From Bryobacterales bacterium (lineage in GTDB: Bacteria > Acidobacteriota > Terriglobia > Bryobacterales > UBA6623), in assembly GCA_028819235.1 (NCBI GenBank), contig JAPPMC010000231.1:24874-88873 (forward strand): a stretch of 64,000 nucleotides of DNA. Direction: 5' to 3'. Below the pieces are notes generated by a model, which worked only from the letters and a program-made list of their open reading frames with translations, was not told the origin of the DNA and ran no database searches. Of the stretch, positions 18,038 to 28,697 are shown in pieces. Position numbers and translations under genes: made by a program. Position 1 is the stretch's first letter. Each line of letters begins with the position of its first letter.

Positions 18038-20986
18038 ATGTCTCTAACTTGTCTGCGAATTTCCACTGTCGTCTTGGCACTGGCGGCCCTCGCGTGGGCG
18101 CAGTCGTCGACGCAGACGACTCTTCGCAATCCCCCCCGCAACGCCACGCACGCGCTTCTGGTGACTTTCGGGCCCGGCGACACCTCCGTGACCCGGTGGG
18201 ACGGGAACCTGAACGTGTCGGCTGGCGAATTGGTCGAGCTGATCGGCTACGAGATGGGGATCGAAGATATCATCCACCCACCGAGGCGCTGGGAGCTGTC
18301 CACGCGGCCGGCATTCCCGTTCAGCCGGCGCAACCACGACGAGGACATCCTGGTGGACCTCCCGCCGGAGACATACCTCACACCTCGGTTTTTTGTCTAT
18401 TTGCGCGGCTCGGCCGCGACTGAGGTCGCCTTCGAGACCGACCAAGGCGACTTCGCGCTGAGGGTCGGAGACCTTGGCGAGGCCGGCACCGCGACATTCC
18501 TAGACGGCAGGGCGGCCGTCGCGAGGGTGCCGATCGCGGTCCTCATGGGGCGCGAAGACGCCGGGCCAGCCCACGAGCGCCTCACGGACAATGACTTCCC
18601 GTCGCTGGAAGTGGCCAGCGACGACGCGGTATGGGTGGCCTACACCGGGTTCTCCGGCGACTCCGATCGCGTGTTTGCGGATCGCATCCTACCCGGACAT
18701 TCGGGACCCACGTCCCGCAGCCGGCATGCCGTCAGCGCCGCGGGCGGAGACGTCTACCGAACGGCGGTGTCGCAGGACGGCGAGGGCAAGATCTGGGTGG
18801 TCTGGTCGGAGCAGGTCGCCGGCAACTGGGACCTCTACGCCCGGGCCTTCGACGGCAACAACTGGAGCAGCATCGAGCGCCTGACGCGGGCCGCCCAGCC
18901 AGACATCCACCACAAGCTCGCCCGCGGCAGCGATGGCACCATGCACCTGGTCTGGCAGGGTGCCCGCGGCAACCGCTTCGGCATCTTCCACCGCAGCTAC
19001 GAGGCGTCCGCCGGCTGGGGTGCGGCCGTCCGGGTCAGCAGCGCCTCGGCTGGAAACTGCTGGGAGCCCTCCATAGCGGTAGACAGTGACGGGACAGCCT
19101 ATGTGGCCTGGGACCAGTACAGCGAGGCCACCGGGTACGACATCTACCTGGCCCACAAGGAAGGGCCGACGTGGGCTCCGCCGCAGGCCGTGGCCGAGAC
19201 GGGGCGCTTTGAGGCCTACGCAACCCTGGCCGCGGATCACCAAGACCGCATCTGGATGGCCTGGCACGAGTCCGGCATCAATTGGGGCAAGGACTGGGGC
19301 TACCCGTTCGATATCCAGGCCAACGCGACTGGCCTGTACAACTCGCGCGAGGTTCGCGTCGCGGTCTATGAAGGGGGACAGCTCCTCGCACCGGCAGCGG
19401 CCCTAGCGACTTCCCTGCCCGACCCCGGGCCGGGCAACAATTTCTTCGAATACCCGCAGCTGGCGGTGGACGGCTCGAACCGCGTCTGGGCGTTCCTGCG
19501 CCACCGCCGCCCGATGCAGCACAACGTCTACTGGCGCACGCCCTCGCACCACGCGCTATGGGAGATCTACGCCACTCACTACGACGGGGAGTCCTGGTCG
19601 TCGCTGATTCTGATGCCGCACTCCACAGGCCGGACCGACATGCGTGTCGAGGCTCAAGCGGACTCCTCTGGCCGCCTTGTGGCGGCGTATCCCACAGACC
19701 GCAGGAGCTTCCGCGACTTTGTCAACATCATGCTGGACGTGTTCGTGACGAGGCTTCCGGCACTGGCCGGGGAAGCAAGGCAGCCCAGCCTGGTCCCGCT
19801 CGCCTTGCCCCCCGTCGCGGCGGCCCGCCAGCCGCCGAACCGCCCCGCCCGGGACATGCCCGCCGACGAGCCGGTGCACCCCAACGGGGAGCGGGACGTA
19901 GAGCGCATCCGGTCGTACGTCTACGACGTCAACGGCCGCCAGTACCGAATCTACCGGGGAGACATGCACCGCCACACGGAGATCTCGTGGGACGGGTACA
20001 ACGACGGCTCGACCGAGGACACCTACCGCTACGCCATCGACCCCGGTGCGCTTGACTTCTTGGCGATCACGGAGCATAACTTCGGCGTGGCGGACGAGTA
20101 CGACTGGTTCCGCAGTCAGAAATACGCCGATATATTCCGTATCGGCCAGGCGTTTGTGCCGCTGTTTGCCTACGAGCGCTCGATCAAGTACCCCGGCGGC
20201 CACCGCAACGTCGTGTTCCCCTACCGCGGGGCCCCAATCCTGGACTACCAGCACTACGAGTGGGAGGTGCCCAGCAACTATACCCGGCAAGGACCGGAAC
20301 GCTTCTTCGCTTACCTGCGCAAGTACAAGGGCATCGCGATGGCCCACACGTCGGCCACCGACATGGGAACGGATTGGGCGGACTACGACCCGGAGGTGGA
20401 GCCCATCGTGGAGATCTACCAGAGCGACCGCAACAGCTACGAGTGCGAGGGCTGTTGGCGCTCAGCGCCGCCGGACGAACTGAAGAAGCAGTTCGGTGGC
20501 TACAAGCCGGACGGCATGGTCTCCAATGCGTGGGCCAAGGGCTATCGCCTAGGCGTGCAGGCGAGCTCGGACCATCTCGCTGTGCACACGTCTTATTCGA
20601 TGCTGCTGGCGGAGGAGAACTCTCGCGAAGGGCTCGTCGACGCAATTCGAGCCCGCCACACCTACGGAGCGACGGACAACATCATCGTGGATTTCCGCCT
20701 TGTCGAGGGAGGGCGCGAGTACCTCATGGGAGAAGAGGTGGCGATCTCAGGGCCGCCGACATTCCAGGTACATGTCGAGGGCACCGACAAACTCGGCGAA
20801 GTTGAGATCGTGAAGAACAACAGCCGCGTGTACCGGCAGACTCCGGGCGCACAGACGACCGACTTCGAGTACACCGACAGCGCCGCCCCGGGAGAGGAGG
20901 CCGACTTCTACTACCTCCGGGTGCGTCAGTCGGACCGTGACAGACAGGTCGCCTGGAGCTCCCCGATCTGGGTCACATCTCCCTGA
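18038..20986 (+). CDS. Secreted beta-propeller + PHP-domain (DUF3604-like) protein
   Basis: The 982-residue protein begins with a signal peptide (STVVLALAALAWAQ). Residues of about 185-510 contain some six repeats with a D-G/H-x-x-WVAW-like core (for example DGTMHLVWQG, DGTAYVAWDQ and QDRIWMAWHE), as in sialidase-type propellers. From about residue 640 a PHP-type metal hydrolase domain begins with RGDMHRHTEISWDG, continues with ITEHNFG and MAHTSATDMG, and ends with LGVQASSDH. Those His and Asp residues are the expected metal ligands. DUF3604 proteins are secreted and largely uncharacterised. The TonB receptor gene starts 4 bases after its stop, so the two are likely co-expressed and may handle the same extracellular substrate. 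Confidence 0.82.
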   Translation: MSLTCLRISTVVLALAALAWAQSSTQTTLRNPPRNATHALLVTFGPGDTSVTRWDGNLNVSAGELVELIGYEMGIEDIIHPPRRWELSTRPAFPFSRRNHDEDILVDLPPETYLTPRFFVYLRGSAATEVAFETDQGDFALRVGDLGEAGTATFLDGRAAVARVPIAVLMGREDAGPAHERLTDNDFPSLEVASDDAVWVAYTGFSGDSDRVFADRILPGHSGPTSRSRHAVSAAGGDVYRTAVSQDGEGKIWVVWSEQVAGNWDLYARAFDGNNWSSIERLTRAAQPDIHHKLARGSDGTMHLVWQGARGNRFGIFHRSYEASAGWGAAVRVSSASAGNCWEPSIAVDSDGTAYVAWDQYSEATGYDIYLAHKEGPTWAPPQAVAETGRFEAYATLAADHQDRIWMAWHESGINWGKDWGYPFDIQANATGLYNSREVRVAVYEGGQLLAPAAALATSLPDPGPGNNFFEYPQLAVDGSNRVWAFLRHRRPMQHNVYWRTPSHHALWEIYATHYDGESWSSLILMPHSTGRTDMRVEAQADSSGRLVAAYPTDRRSFRDFVNIMLDVFVTRLPALAGEARQPSLVPLALPPVAAARQPPNRPARDMPADEPVHPNGERDVERIRSYVYDVNGRQYRIYRGDMHRHTEISWDGYNDGSTEDTYRYAIDPGALDFLAITEHNFGVADEYDWFRSQKYADIFRIGQAFVPLFAYERSIKYPGGHRNVVFPYRGAPILDYQHYEWEVPSNYTRQGPERFFAYLRKYKGIAMAHTSATDMGTDWADYDPEVEPIVEIYQSDRNSYECEGCWRSAPPDELKKQFGGYKPDGMVSNAWAKGYRLGVQASSDHLAVHTSYSMLLAEENSREGLVDAIRARHTYGATDNIIVDFRLVEGGREYLMGEEVAISGPPTFQVHVEGTDKLGEVEIVKNNSRVYRQTPGAQTTDFEYTDSAAPGEEADFYYLRVRQSDRDRQVAWSSPIWVTSP

Positions 20987-20990
20987 CCGA

Positions 20991-23900
20991 ATGGCCTTGT
21001 CTCGACCTGAGGCACCGACCGGTGCGGCATTGGGCCCTGCAGCGGGCGGACTTGTGCAAGGCCAGCGACGAATAGTGATCGCGGGGCGACTTGTTTTGGC
21101 TGCGCTTGGCCTGCTGTTGGCCAGCCTGATGCTTGTGGCCGGCATCGGGGCGCAGTCGTTCCAGGGCGGGATCCGCGGAACTGTTCAGGACGCGGGCGGA
21201 GGGGTAATACCGGGGGTGACCCTGACCCTTGAGGACGCCAACACGGGGACCGTGCGCCGCACGTCCTCCAACGAGACCGGCGAGTACTCGTTCGCCAACG
21301 TCAGCCCGGGCACCTATTCGATCCTCGCGGAACTGGAGGGCTTCGCAAGCTCACGCCACGAAGGGCTGGCCGTCGGCATTTCCGCCTCGCTGGTCGAGGA
21401 CATCACCTTGGAACTCGGCGGTCTGGACCAGACGCTTACGGTCAGCTCTGCGGCCCCAATGATCGAGAACGGCTCGGCGTCTGTCGCCTCCATGATCGAC
21501 CGCAAGCAGATCGAGAGCCTTCCATCACCCGGCCGGAACGTGTTCATCCTAGCGGTGACCACGCCGAACGTGGTCCACACCGGGAACCCAGTCTGGGTCA
21601 AGCAATCGGACCAGACCAACTCCTCGCTCCTGTCGCTGGGCGGAGGTCCCCTGCGGGGGAACAACTACACAATCGACGGCGTATCGATGACCGACTTGCG
21701 AAACCGCTCGGTCATCATCCCGATCTTCGAGGCGGTCGAGGAACTGAAGGTCCAAACCAATACCTACGACGCCGAGATGGGCCGGACCGGCGGGGGCGTG
21801 TTCAACACGATCCACCGCCGCGGCACAAACGAGTGGGCAGGTAGCGCGCACTACCAGTTCCGACCCGGCCAGCTGGACACGGTGTGGCGAAGGCTGGCGT
21901 ACTTCCAGCAGCGGGACCTCGACAGGGGACTCATCGACCGCGATGATCTGGGCAGCGCACCCTACAACCTGGCCGGCGGCGCCTTCGGCGGCCCGATCCG
22001 GCGCGGCCGGACCTTCTTCTGGGTGGCGTCAGAGGGGTACTCGGACGATGCGATCGGCAACACCACGATCACTCTGCCGACGCCTGCCGAAGCGGCAGGA
22101 GACTTCTCCGAGACCGGCGCAACCATCTATGATCCGGCCAGTCTCGATTCCGGCGGCGCCAGATCGCCGCTGCCCAACAATCGCCTGCCGCGCGAACGCC
22201 TGGATCCCACCGGCACGGCCCTTGCGGGCCTGCTCTCGAGCCTTGGCCCGGGCGGACGCATCTCGACGTCCGGCATTCAGACCGTCCGAGCGATCCAGAG
22301 CACGGGCAACCTGAGCCACTCGGCTGGCGAGAAGTGGACCTTCTCCGGCACCTTCCTGCACTACCAGTCGCAGGAACCGCTGTTCGGCCACTACCAAGAC
22401 CTGCTGAACTCCGACACTCGGCCAGCCTTCAGCATCGGGGCCTCGACGCTCGGCAGACGGGTCGAGGCACTCGCGCTGAACGCCAGCACGGTCCTGACGG
22501 CGTCGTCAGTGCTGACCATCCGCTTTGGGCAGACCTACTTCGACGACTCTTGGTCGAGCCCGGAGGTTGGCGAGCAGGACCTGAGGCAGCAGATCGGGAT
22601 ACAGGGCAGCTTCCTTGACAAGATCTATGCGCAAGAGGGCTACGTGGGCCAGTTCCCCGCCATCAGCGTGACCGACTACGGAAACGGCGGCAGGACACAC
22701 GGGGGGCGCACGAACGACGATGTCAAATGGACGTCACGCGAAGCGAGCGGATCCTACTCTGTCCTCGTCGGCAACCACACGCTGAAGCTGGGCGCCCAGT
22801 GGAGGCGGCTGGGTCTCCGCAGCGCGAGCTTCGGCAACGGCTTCTCGATGGATTTTGCCAAGCGCTTTACGCAGGGCCCGGATCCGCTGCGGCCGGTCAC
22901 AGGCTCGGGCAACGCCTTGGCGGAGCTTCTGCTCGGGATTCCAAACGGCGGGACTGCCACGCTGGCGACACCTGCCGATTTCTTCGTGGACTATTTCGGG
23001 GGATTCGTTCAGGACGACTGGCGGGTCTCTCCGGGCTTGGTTCTCAACCTCGGCCTGCGAGTCGAGCACGAGTCCGGCCTGCGGGAACACGGCAGCGACT
23101 TTGCGGTCGGCTGGGAACGGGGCAAGGCTTTCCCCGCTCAAATCGGCACGTCTGGGGACCTTGAGCAGTCCCTGCCTGGATTCCCGCTCAAGGGTGGCCT
23201 GATGTACGCCGGCGTAGACGGCAACCCGGACCATCAGTGGAATCCTCCGGCTGTCAAGCTCGGCCCGCGAGTGGGCTTCGCTTACTCGCTGGACTCGGCG
23301 ACCGTCGTCCGCGGAGGGCTTGCGGTCTTCTGGGCCCCGTACGCGATCCCGCGCGACACCGGCGCCTCCTACACGGGGACCTACGGTTTCACGGCCGTCA
23401 CGAACCTGCCCGCGAGCGTGGATGGCATCGTGCCACCCGCGGCCACGGCCTCGAATCCGTTCCCGCACGGAATCCTCGATCCGACGGGCAACGCGAGCGG
23501 ACGCTTCCAGAACATAGGTGGAGACGTGTACTTCAACGACCAGCACCGCGATTCGCCGTACATCACGAAATGGTCACTGGACGTTCAGCGCGAGATCAAG
23601 AACGACCTGGCCGTGAAGGTCGGATATGTCGGCAGCCGGGGAACGGACCTGCCAATCGGCGGAACGCTCGACTCGGTCATCAACATCAACCAGCTGGCAG
23701 ATCCGTACCTTGAGCTCGGAGACAGGCTGAACGACAGGCGAGAGAACCCCTTCCGCGGCGACGCCAGGTTCGGCGAATTCGCCGGCGAACCCCTGCTTCC
23801 GCTGGGACAGCTGCTGCGACCATTCCCGCATTTCCGGAACGTTTATGCGCGCCACGTCACGGCGGGCAAGTCGGCGTATCACAGTCTTCGCGCTGAACTC

Positions 23901-24600
23901 GAACGCCGCTTCGGCCGGTCGTGGGGAGCCCGGGTGAATTACACGCGTACCATCCATCACGACAACGTGTACGAGGACAACACCCTCGGGGAGAGCCTGA
24001 CAGCGCAGATCTACAACACGCCGGATGCATGCGCGGCGGGGAAATGCCCGGTGCTCGAGTCCGACTACTCGCCTTCCCGGCTGCACGTGCCGCACCAAGC
24101 GAACATCAACCTCAACTACCAGACCAGGGCGAAAGGGCGGATCTTGGGCGGATGGGGGGTTTTCTGTGTCGGGGACGCTCAGAAGCGGCTTTCCGCTGGT
24201 GATCACCCAAAACGAGAATCCGCTGCAGGCGTACGGGTTCGGCCACCAGCGGCCGCAGACCGTGAGCGTCTCCGCGGCGGACGACCCCGGCATGGATCCG
24301 GAACGCTACCTGAGGGCGGACTCCATCGTCCCGACCGATGGATTGAGGATCAGCGGGGGGCCGCACACAACGGATGAGGCACGCACTCCCGCCCTGTTCA
24401 ATTGGGACGCTTCGGCGGAGAAGAACATTCGGCTGTCAGAGGACACCAGCATCACGCTGCGGTTCGAATTCATCAACGTCCTGAACAACGTCAACTGGCG
24501 CGGGCCCCGGACCGTATTCGGGTCCGATGACTTCGGCAGCATTCCCGGCACGCGTGGGTTCCCCCGAACCTTCCAACTGATGGCCAAGATTGCTTTCTAG
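20991..24600 (+). CDS. Oar-type TonB-dependent receptor, broken by a one-base frameshift
   Basis: The product is about 1,200 residues if the frame is repaired. It has a signal/anchor, a carboxypeptidase-regulatory-like domain (GGIRGTVQDAGGGVIPGV), a plug with RGNNYTIDGV, and a long beta-barrel ending in FQLMAKIAF with the terminal Phe expected for outer-membrane assembly. This architecture is typical of Acidobacteriota. The first frame runs off at 24377 with non-barrel residues, and the true C-terminus is in another frame to 24600. The two join at a run of six G at 24154-24159; dropping one G restores GGWGFSVSGTLRSG. This is either a homopolymer sequencing error or a real recent mutation. The start at ATG 20991 directly follows the propeller gene. 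Confidence 0.85.
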
Positions 24601-24661
24601 CTCCGGCGCAGCGGTCGAGAGCAAGCTCTGTATCAGATCGAATCCGTAGCCAGTGACTCGA

Positions 24662-25645
24662 CTACGGTTGCGGTCGCTTGGTAAACCGGCGACCTCGCTC
24701 TGCCGCCTCCCGGCTGCGCGTCGCTCCGATCCGTGTGCCTTCGCCCAAGCGTTCCTCAACGTTCTCAACAGTCACAACGTCGAGGAATGCAATCCCGGCC
24801 GCCTGCGTCGCGTCCAGGACCGTTTGGCGCGCCTGCTCGACAACCTGCGGATACGGCGGATCGTGGATCTCCGGATATCCGAGAGAGAGACCCATGTCGC
24901 CAGGACCCCATTCCGCGTATCCGACACCCGGCACGCTCGCTGAATCCTCGGCAACGGCCAATGCGTACCTGTCCTCGATCTTCAGCCCGATCAGGATCTC
25001 TCCTTCCGGATTCAAAGGCCAGACATCCGCCCGGCGCATGTATTCCTGTGGGGACAGCCCCCATATTTGGGCCGCGTTCGCTTGACCTCCGTTACCGCGC
25101 AGCCCCTCCTCGAGCGGCCCTCCGTCCACACCTTGACGGTGATGGGGAAAACGGGCCGCCCGAACAAACTCTCGAACGGCCGCCGGATCGCGCGCATGAC
25201 AGAGCGTAACCCCGTGCACCCCAGCAGCGAGAATCTGCTGCACGACCCAGTGATTCGCACGCACCGTCGCGGCATCGTACCCGCTAAACGGAACGACCAC
25301 TTGGACGGCCGGCGTGCGGTGTCCGCTGGGCGTCGGCCCGCCTTGTACCAGCCCGGCCATGAACTCGCGAAGCTCGGCCACATCGTAGGGGCCGAACTCC
25401 ATCTCGTAGATGATCAGATCCGCCCAGGTCTGCGCTAAACGAAGACCCTCTTTGAACCCGCCCTGGCTGCCGCCGCGGCCTTCGGTGAAGTAGTAGATCG
25501 GCTGATCTTGAGCGAGCAGTTCGATCGCCTTGTTGATGCGGGTCGGCTTGGGAAGAGGGTTTTCGTCTGCGGCGAACAAGAATGCCGCTCCGGCGACAAC
25601 TGGCAGTGCCCAACCACCCCGAAAGACCAACGTCCGTTTTCTCAT
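24662..25645 (-). CDS. Secreted HpcH/HpaI-family aldolase
   Basis: The protein has an N-terminal signal sequence (about residues 1-26, ending AFLFAA) and then an HpcH/HpaI TIM barrel. Recognisable are IYEMEFGPYDV, GVTLCHARD, the metal-ligand Glu in GLKIEDRYA and the Asp in WGPGDMGLSLGYP. Members cleave or form C-C bonds of 2-keto-3-deoxy acids with a divalent metal and are normally cytoplasmic, so the export signal is unusual. The ATG at 25645 has GGAG nine bases upstream; an ATG five codons earlier (25660) is possible. It faces away from the GH109-like gene across a 300-base divergent promoter region and converges on the TonB receptor. Confidence 0.8.
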   Translation of the reverse strand: MRKRTLVFRGGWALPVVAGAAFLFAADENPLPKPTRINKAIELLAQDQPIYYFTEGRGGSQGGFKEGLRLAQTWADLIIYEMEFGPYDVAELREFMAGLVQGGPTPSGHRTPAVQVVVPFSGYDAATVRANHWVVQQILAAGVHGVTLCHARDPAAVREFVRAARFPHHRQGVDGGPLEEGLRGNGGQANAAQIWGLSPQEYMRRADVWPLNPEGEILIGLKIEDRYALAVAEDSASVPGVGYAEWGPGDMGLSLGYPEIHDPPYPQVVEQARQTVLDATQAAGIAFLDVVTVENVEERLGEGTRIGATRSREAAERGRRFTKRPQP

Positions 25646-25952
25646 CGTCTTTGGCTCCATGAATTCGCGAGTGACTCAACTGTACCCGCTCACACCCTTG
25701 GTCTCGATCAGCCGTAGCGGTCCATCATCGAGGTTGGAACAGCGGAAGACCGCGACTGCTCCCACGATGATTGCGCCGGCGGTGACGCTTCTCACGGCGA
25801 AGTAGCCGACACTCGACGCGCTGGTGACAAGATGTGCCAAGCCAATCTCTTGGTCGGGTGCCCATCGAACGATTCGATCCGAACCGCTCTGGACGCTGTA
25901 CGATGTAGCCGGATTCGGCTCGGCCCCGACCAAGCCACCATAGAGGACCGTC
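25646..25952. promoter_or_regulatory. Divergent intergenic region of the aldolase and GH109-like genes
   Basis: This 307-base gap separates two genes that point away from each other, so it should hold both promoters. GAGGA sits shortly before the ATG at 25953. I cannot identify a strong sigma-70 pair or an operator. Confidence 0.4.
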
Positions 25953-27278
25953 ATGGACAGAATCGACCGACGAACGTTTGTGGGCATCGCCGCCGCTCTT
26001 GCCGCCGCTGAGACGCGGGCCGCCGAGATGCCTGTCCGCGTGGGGATCATCGGCGCGGGCAGCCGCGGTTCATCCCTGCTGCGCCCGTTGCTTGATCTGC
26101 CAGGAATTGAAGTCTCGGCGATATGCGATCTCGACGACAACGCGGCAGCGAAGGCGCGCAAGGCCTGCGTGGATGCCGGGAAACCACAGCCCACGATCTA
26201 CGCGCGCGGCCCCGAGGACTACCGTCGCCTTCTAGACGTCGAAGACTTGGACGGCGTGATTGTCGCGACGCCGTGGGAATGGCACGCAACGATGGGTGTC
26301 GCGGCCCTCGAAGCAGGAAAAGCCGCTGCCATCGAGGTCCCGGCGGCGATCACGGTCGACGAGTGCTGGCAGCTTGTCGAAACGGCTGAGCGGACGGGCG
26401 TGTCCGCAACGATGCTCGAGAACTGGGTATATCGCCGTGAGCCACTGGCTGTACTAAACATCGCGCGTGCCGGGCTGCTGGGAGACATCGTGTATTGCGA
26501 ATCCGGGTACGGTCACGATGTCCGGGGCGTAATGTTCGACTCACGGTTCGCCGACAAGGGTGACCTGAGGTGGCGCGGAGAGCACTCGATCACCCGTAAC
26601 GGGAACCTGTATCCCACCCACCAGTTCGCCCCTGTCGCGATGCTGATGGACATCAACCATGGGACTCGCATTGAGTCCGTGATCGCGATGGGCGGCGTCT
26701 CCCGAGGCATGAACCAATACGCCGAGGACCGGTGGGGTGCCGATCACCCGAACGCGAAGCGCGATTACGTCAACTCCGATCGCACGAACGTCCTAGTGCA
26801 ACTGGAGGACGGGCGCACGGCGCTGAACTTCCACGACATCCAAAGCTGGCATCCCCGTGACGACGGACACAAGTATCAGGGGACAAAGGGCATGGTCCGC
26901 TGGCCGTTCCCGGGGGAGGGCTCGATCTGGGTGCAGGAACGGCACTGGGACGGCAAGGCGATAGACGCCCGGCAGTGGCATTCGCTGAACCCGTTCCTGG
27001 ACGAGTTCGACCATCCCATCTGGAAGATGTACAGCGAGCGAGCTCTGCGGTTCGGACACAGCGGCGCGGATTGGATGGAACTGCGCGGTTGGACGGAGAG
27101 CTTGCGACACGGGACGCCGCCACCGGTGTCGATCGTTGACGCGGTGACGTGGAGCGCGATCGGCCCCCTGAGCGAGCGATCGATCGCCGCCAAGTCTAAG
27201 GCGGTGGAGATGCCGGATTTCTCGAAGGGCAAGTGGAGTACGAATCCGAAGTTCGAACTGCGCTGGCAGTGGGTATAG
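25953..27278 (+). CDS. Tat-exported Gfo/Idh/MocA protein, GH109-like
   Basis: The 441-residue protein begins with a Tat-like signal (DRRTFVGIAAALAAAE), then a Rossmann fold with GIIGAGSRG. The C-terminal dehydratase-like domain carries MLENWVYRREPL, GHDVRG, NLYPTHQFAPV and MDINHGTRIESV, a pattern close to GH109 alpha-N-acetylgalactosaminidases. Those enzymes cleave glycosides through transient oxidation of C3 by a bound NAD. The substrate here is unknown. The sulfatase gene follows after 12 bases, so the pair could act on a sulfated amino-sugar glycan in the periplasm (inference). Confidence 0.85.
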   Translation: MDRIDRRTFVGIAAALAAAETRAAEMPVRVGIIGAGSRGSSLLRPLLDLPGIEVSAICDLDDNAAAKARKACVDAGKPQPTIYARGPEDYRRLLDVEDLDGVIVATPWEWHATMGVAALEAGKAAAIEVPAAITVDECWQLVETAERTGVSATMLENWVYRREPLAVLNIARAGLLGDIVYCESGYGHDVRGVMFDSRFADKGDLRWRGEHSITRNGNLYPTHQFAPVAMLMDINHGTRIESVIAMGGVSRGMNQYAEDRWGADHPNAKRDYVNSDRTNVLVQLEDGRTALNFHDIQSWHPRDDGHKYQGTKGMVRWPFPGEGSIWVQERHWDGKAIDARQWHSLNPFLDEFDHPIWKMYSERALRFGHSGADWMELRGWTESLRHGTPPPVSIVDAVTWSAIGPLSERSIAAKSKAVEMPDFSKGKWSTNPKFELRWQWV

Positions 27279-27290
27279 CGGGAGAAAGTC

Positions 27291-28697
27291 ATGCCTCAAT
27301 CGGTCAATCGACGCTCGTTTCTCGGCGCATCCGGAGGGCTGGGACTGCTGGGGAGCGCCTCGGCGGCCCGGCAGGCCTTGGCCCAAGCCGGATCCGGTTC
27401 CGATCCGTCGGGCAGCCAAGACCCTCCGAACTTTCTGTTCATCCTGCTTGACAAGTGCCGCCGCGACGCCATCGGCGCGTATGGTCGCTCGGATGTCCAC
27501 ACGCCAAACATCGATCGACTGGCCGCGGACGGAATCCGATTTGACAACTGCTACGCTCCGCAGCCACTTTGCGGCCCATGCCGGGCCTCGATCCTCACAG
27601 GAAAGTACCCCCACGAGCACGGAATGCGGAAGAACACGTATCCCTACGTGCCGAGCGGATCGAACAATGTCTACCAAGAACCGATACCCGATCCATTCGG
27701 CGATCCGCGATTCGACCTATGGGATAACTTTCCGCACTTCCTCAATAACGCCGGCTACCGCACCGCACACATTGGCAAGTGGCACTTGGGAGAAAGAAAC
27801 CCGGGGTTCTTCGATGTCTGGAAGAGCTTCAACTCGCAAATCCACCATTGGCTGGGCGAGCCGCACAAGTCCCGCTACAGGCCAACCGTTCAGACCGACA
27901 GTGCCGTCGAGTTCATAGAGGAGAACGCTGACCGGCCGTTTTTCCTGTACCAGTCCTACTACTCTCCACACGAGCCGAACAACCCCCCGAAGAGGTTCCA
28001 CAAACCGTACGAGGGCAAGGACGTTGAGCACGAGGAGTACTACGCTTCGGTCACAGCGCTCGATGAGGAGATCGGACGAATGATTGATGCGCTGCGAAGC
28101 AGCGATGTACTCGACAACACATTCATCATCCTCACCACCGAGCACGGACGGACGTGGATCGACCGCCCTGGAACACTGGCGGGGATGAGCATTGCGTACG
28201 ACGAGGCCGCCCGTCTGCCGCTGATCATGCACTACCCCAGAGTCCTCCCTGCTGGCGTCGTCTGGCAGTCGGGCGTGAGTTCCGTGGACCTCATGCCAAC
28301 GATCATGGACGCCGCAGGTCTCTATGGCCGGCTTGACGAGGACTATTCGGACCGCAGCCTGATTGCCGACTTGGTTAGCGGACAAGACGAATGGAATCGG
28401 GAGATCGTCATCCAGAACATCTCGCAAAAGGGCATTGACGGGGTCTTGTTCGAAGAGCGCGCCATTCGCACTGAGCGCTGGAAACTGATCTTGCGCGACT
28501 TTCAGGCTTGGCCTCGTATGCGGGTTGACGAGCTGTACGACATGGAGGATGATCCCGGCGAGACGAAGAACTTGGTCTCAGCCCGGCCGGACGTTGTGAA
28601 GCAACTGGCGGGGAGGCTCGCCAAGTGGGGCGACGAGCATGAGGATGCGTTGGCCGTCAAGCTAGGTCGCAGGACTATAGGCGAACGGCCGGACTAA
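27291..28697 (+). CDS. Secreted Cys-type sulfatase
   Basis: The 468-residue protein starts with a Tat-like signal (NRRSFLGASGGLGLLG). The formylglycine site is the Cys of LCGPCRASILTG (C-x-P-x-R), so it requires a maturation enzyme not found in this window. Other alkaline-phosphatase-fold elements are LLDKCRRDAIGAYG, HIGKWHLGER and TTEHGRTW. The first metal site reads LDK where DD is usual, a possible divergence. GGGAGAAAG precedes the ATG. It is the second gene after the GH109-like oxidoreductase. Substrate cannot be assigned; sulfated glycans are the common family substrate. Confidence 0.9.
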   Translation: MPQSVNRRSFLGASGGLGLLGSASAARQALAQAGSGSDPSGSQDPPNFLFILLDKCRRDAIGAYGRSDVHTPNIDRLAADGIRFDNCYAPQPLCGPCRASILTGKYPHEHGMRKNTYPYVPSGSNNVYQEPIPDPFGDPRFDLWDNFPHFLNNAGYRTAHIGKWHLGERNPGFFDVWKSFNSQIHHWLGEPHKSRYRPTVQTDSAVEFIEENADRPFFLYQSYYSPHEPNNPPKRFHKPYEGKDVEHEEYYASVTALDEEIGRMIDALRSSDVLDNTFIILTTEHGRTWIDRPGTLAGMSIAYDEAARLPLIMHYPRVLPAGVVWQSGVSSVDLMPTIMDAAGLYGRLDEDYSDRSLIADLVSGQDEWNREIVIQNISQKGIDGVLFEERAIRTERWKLILRDFQAWPRMRVDELYDMEDDPGETKNLVSARPDVVKQLAGRLAKWGDEHEDALAVKLGRRTIGERPD

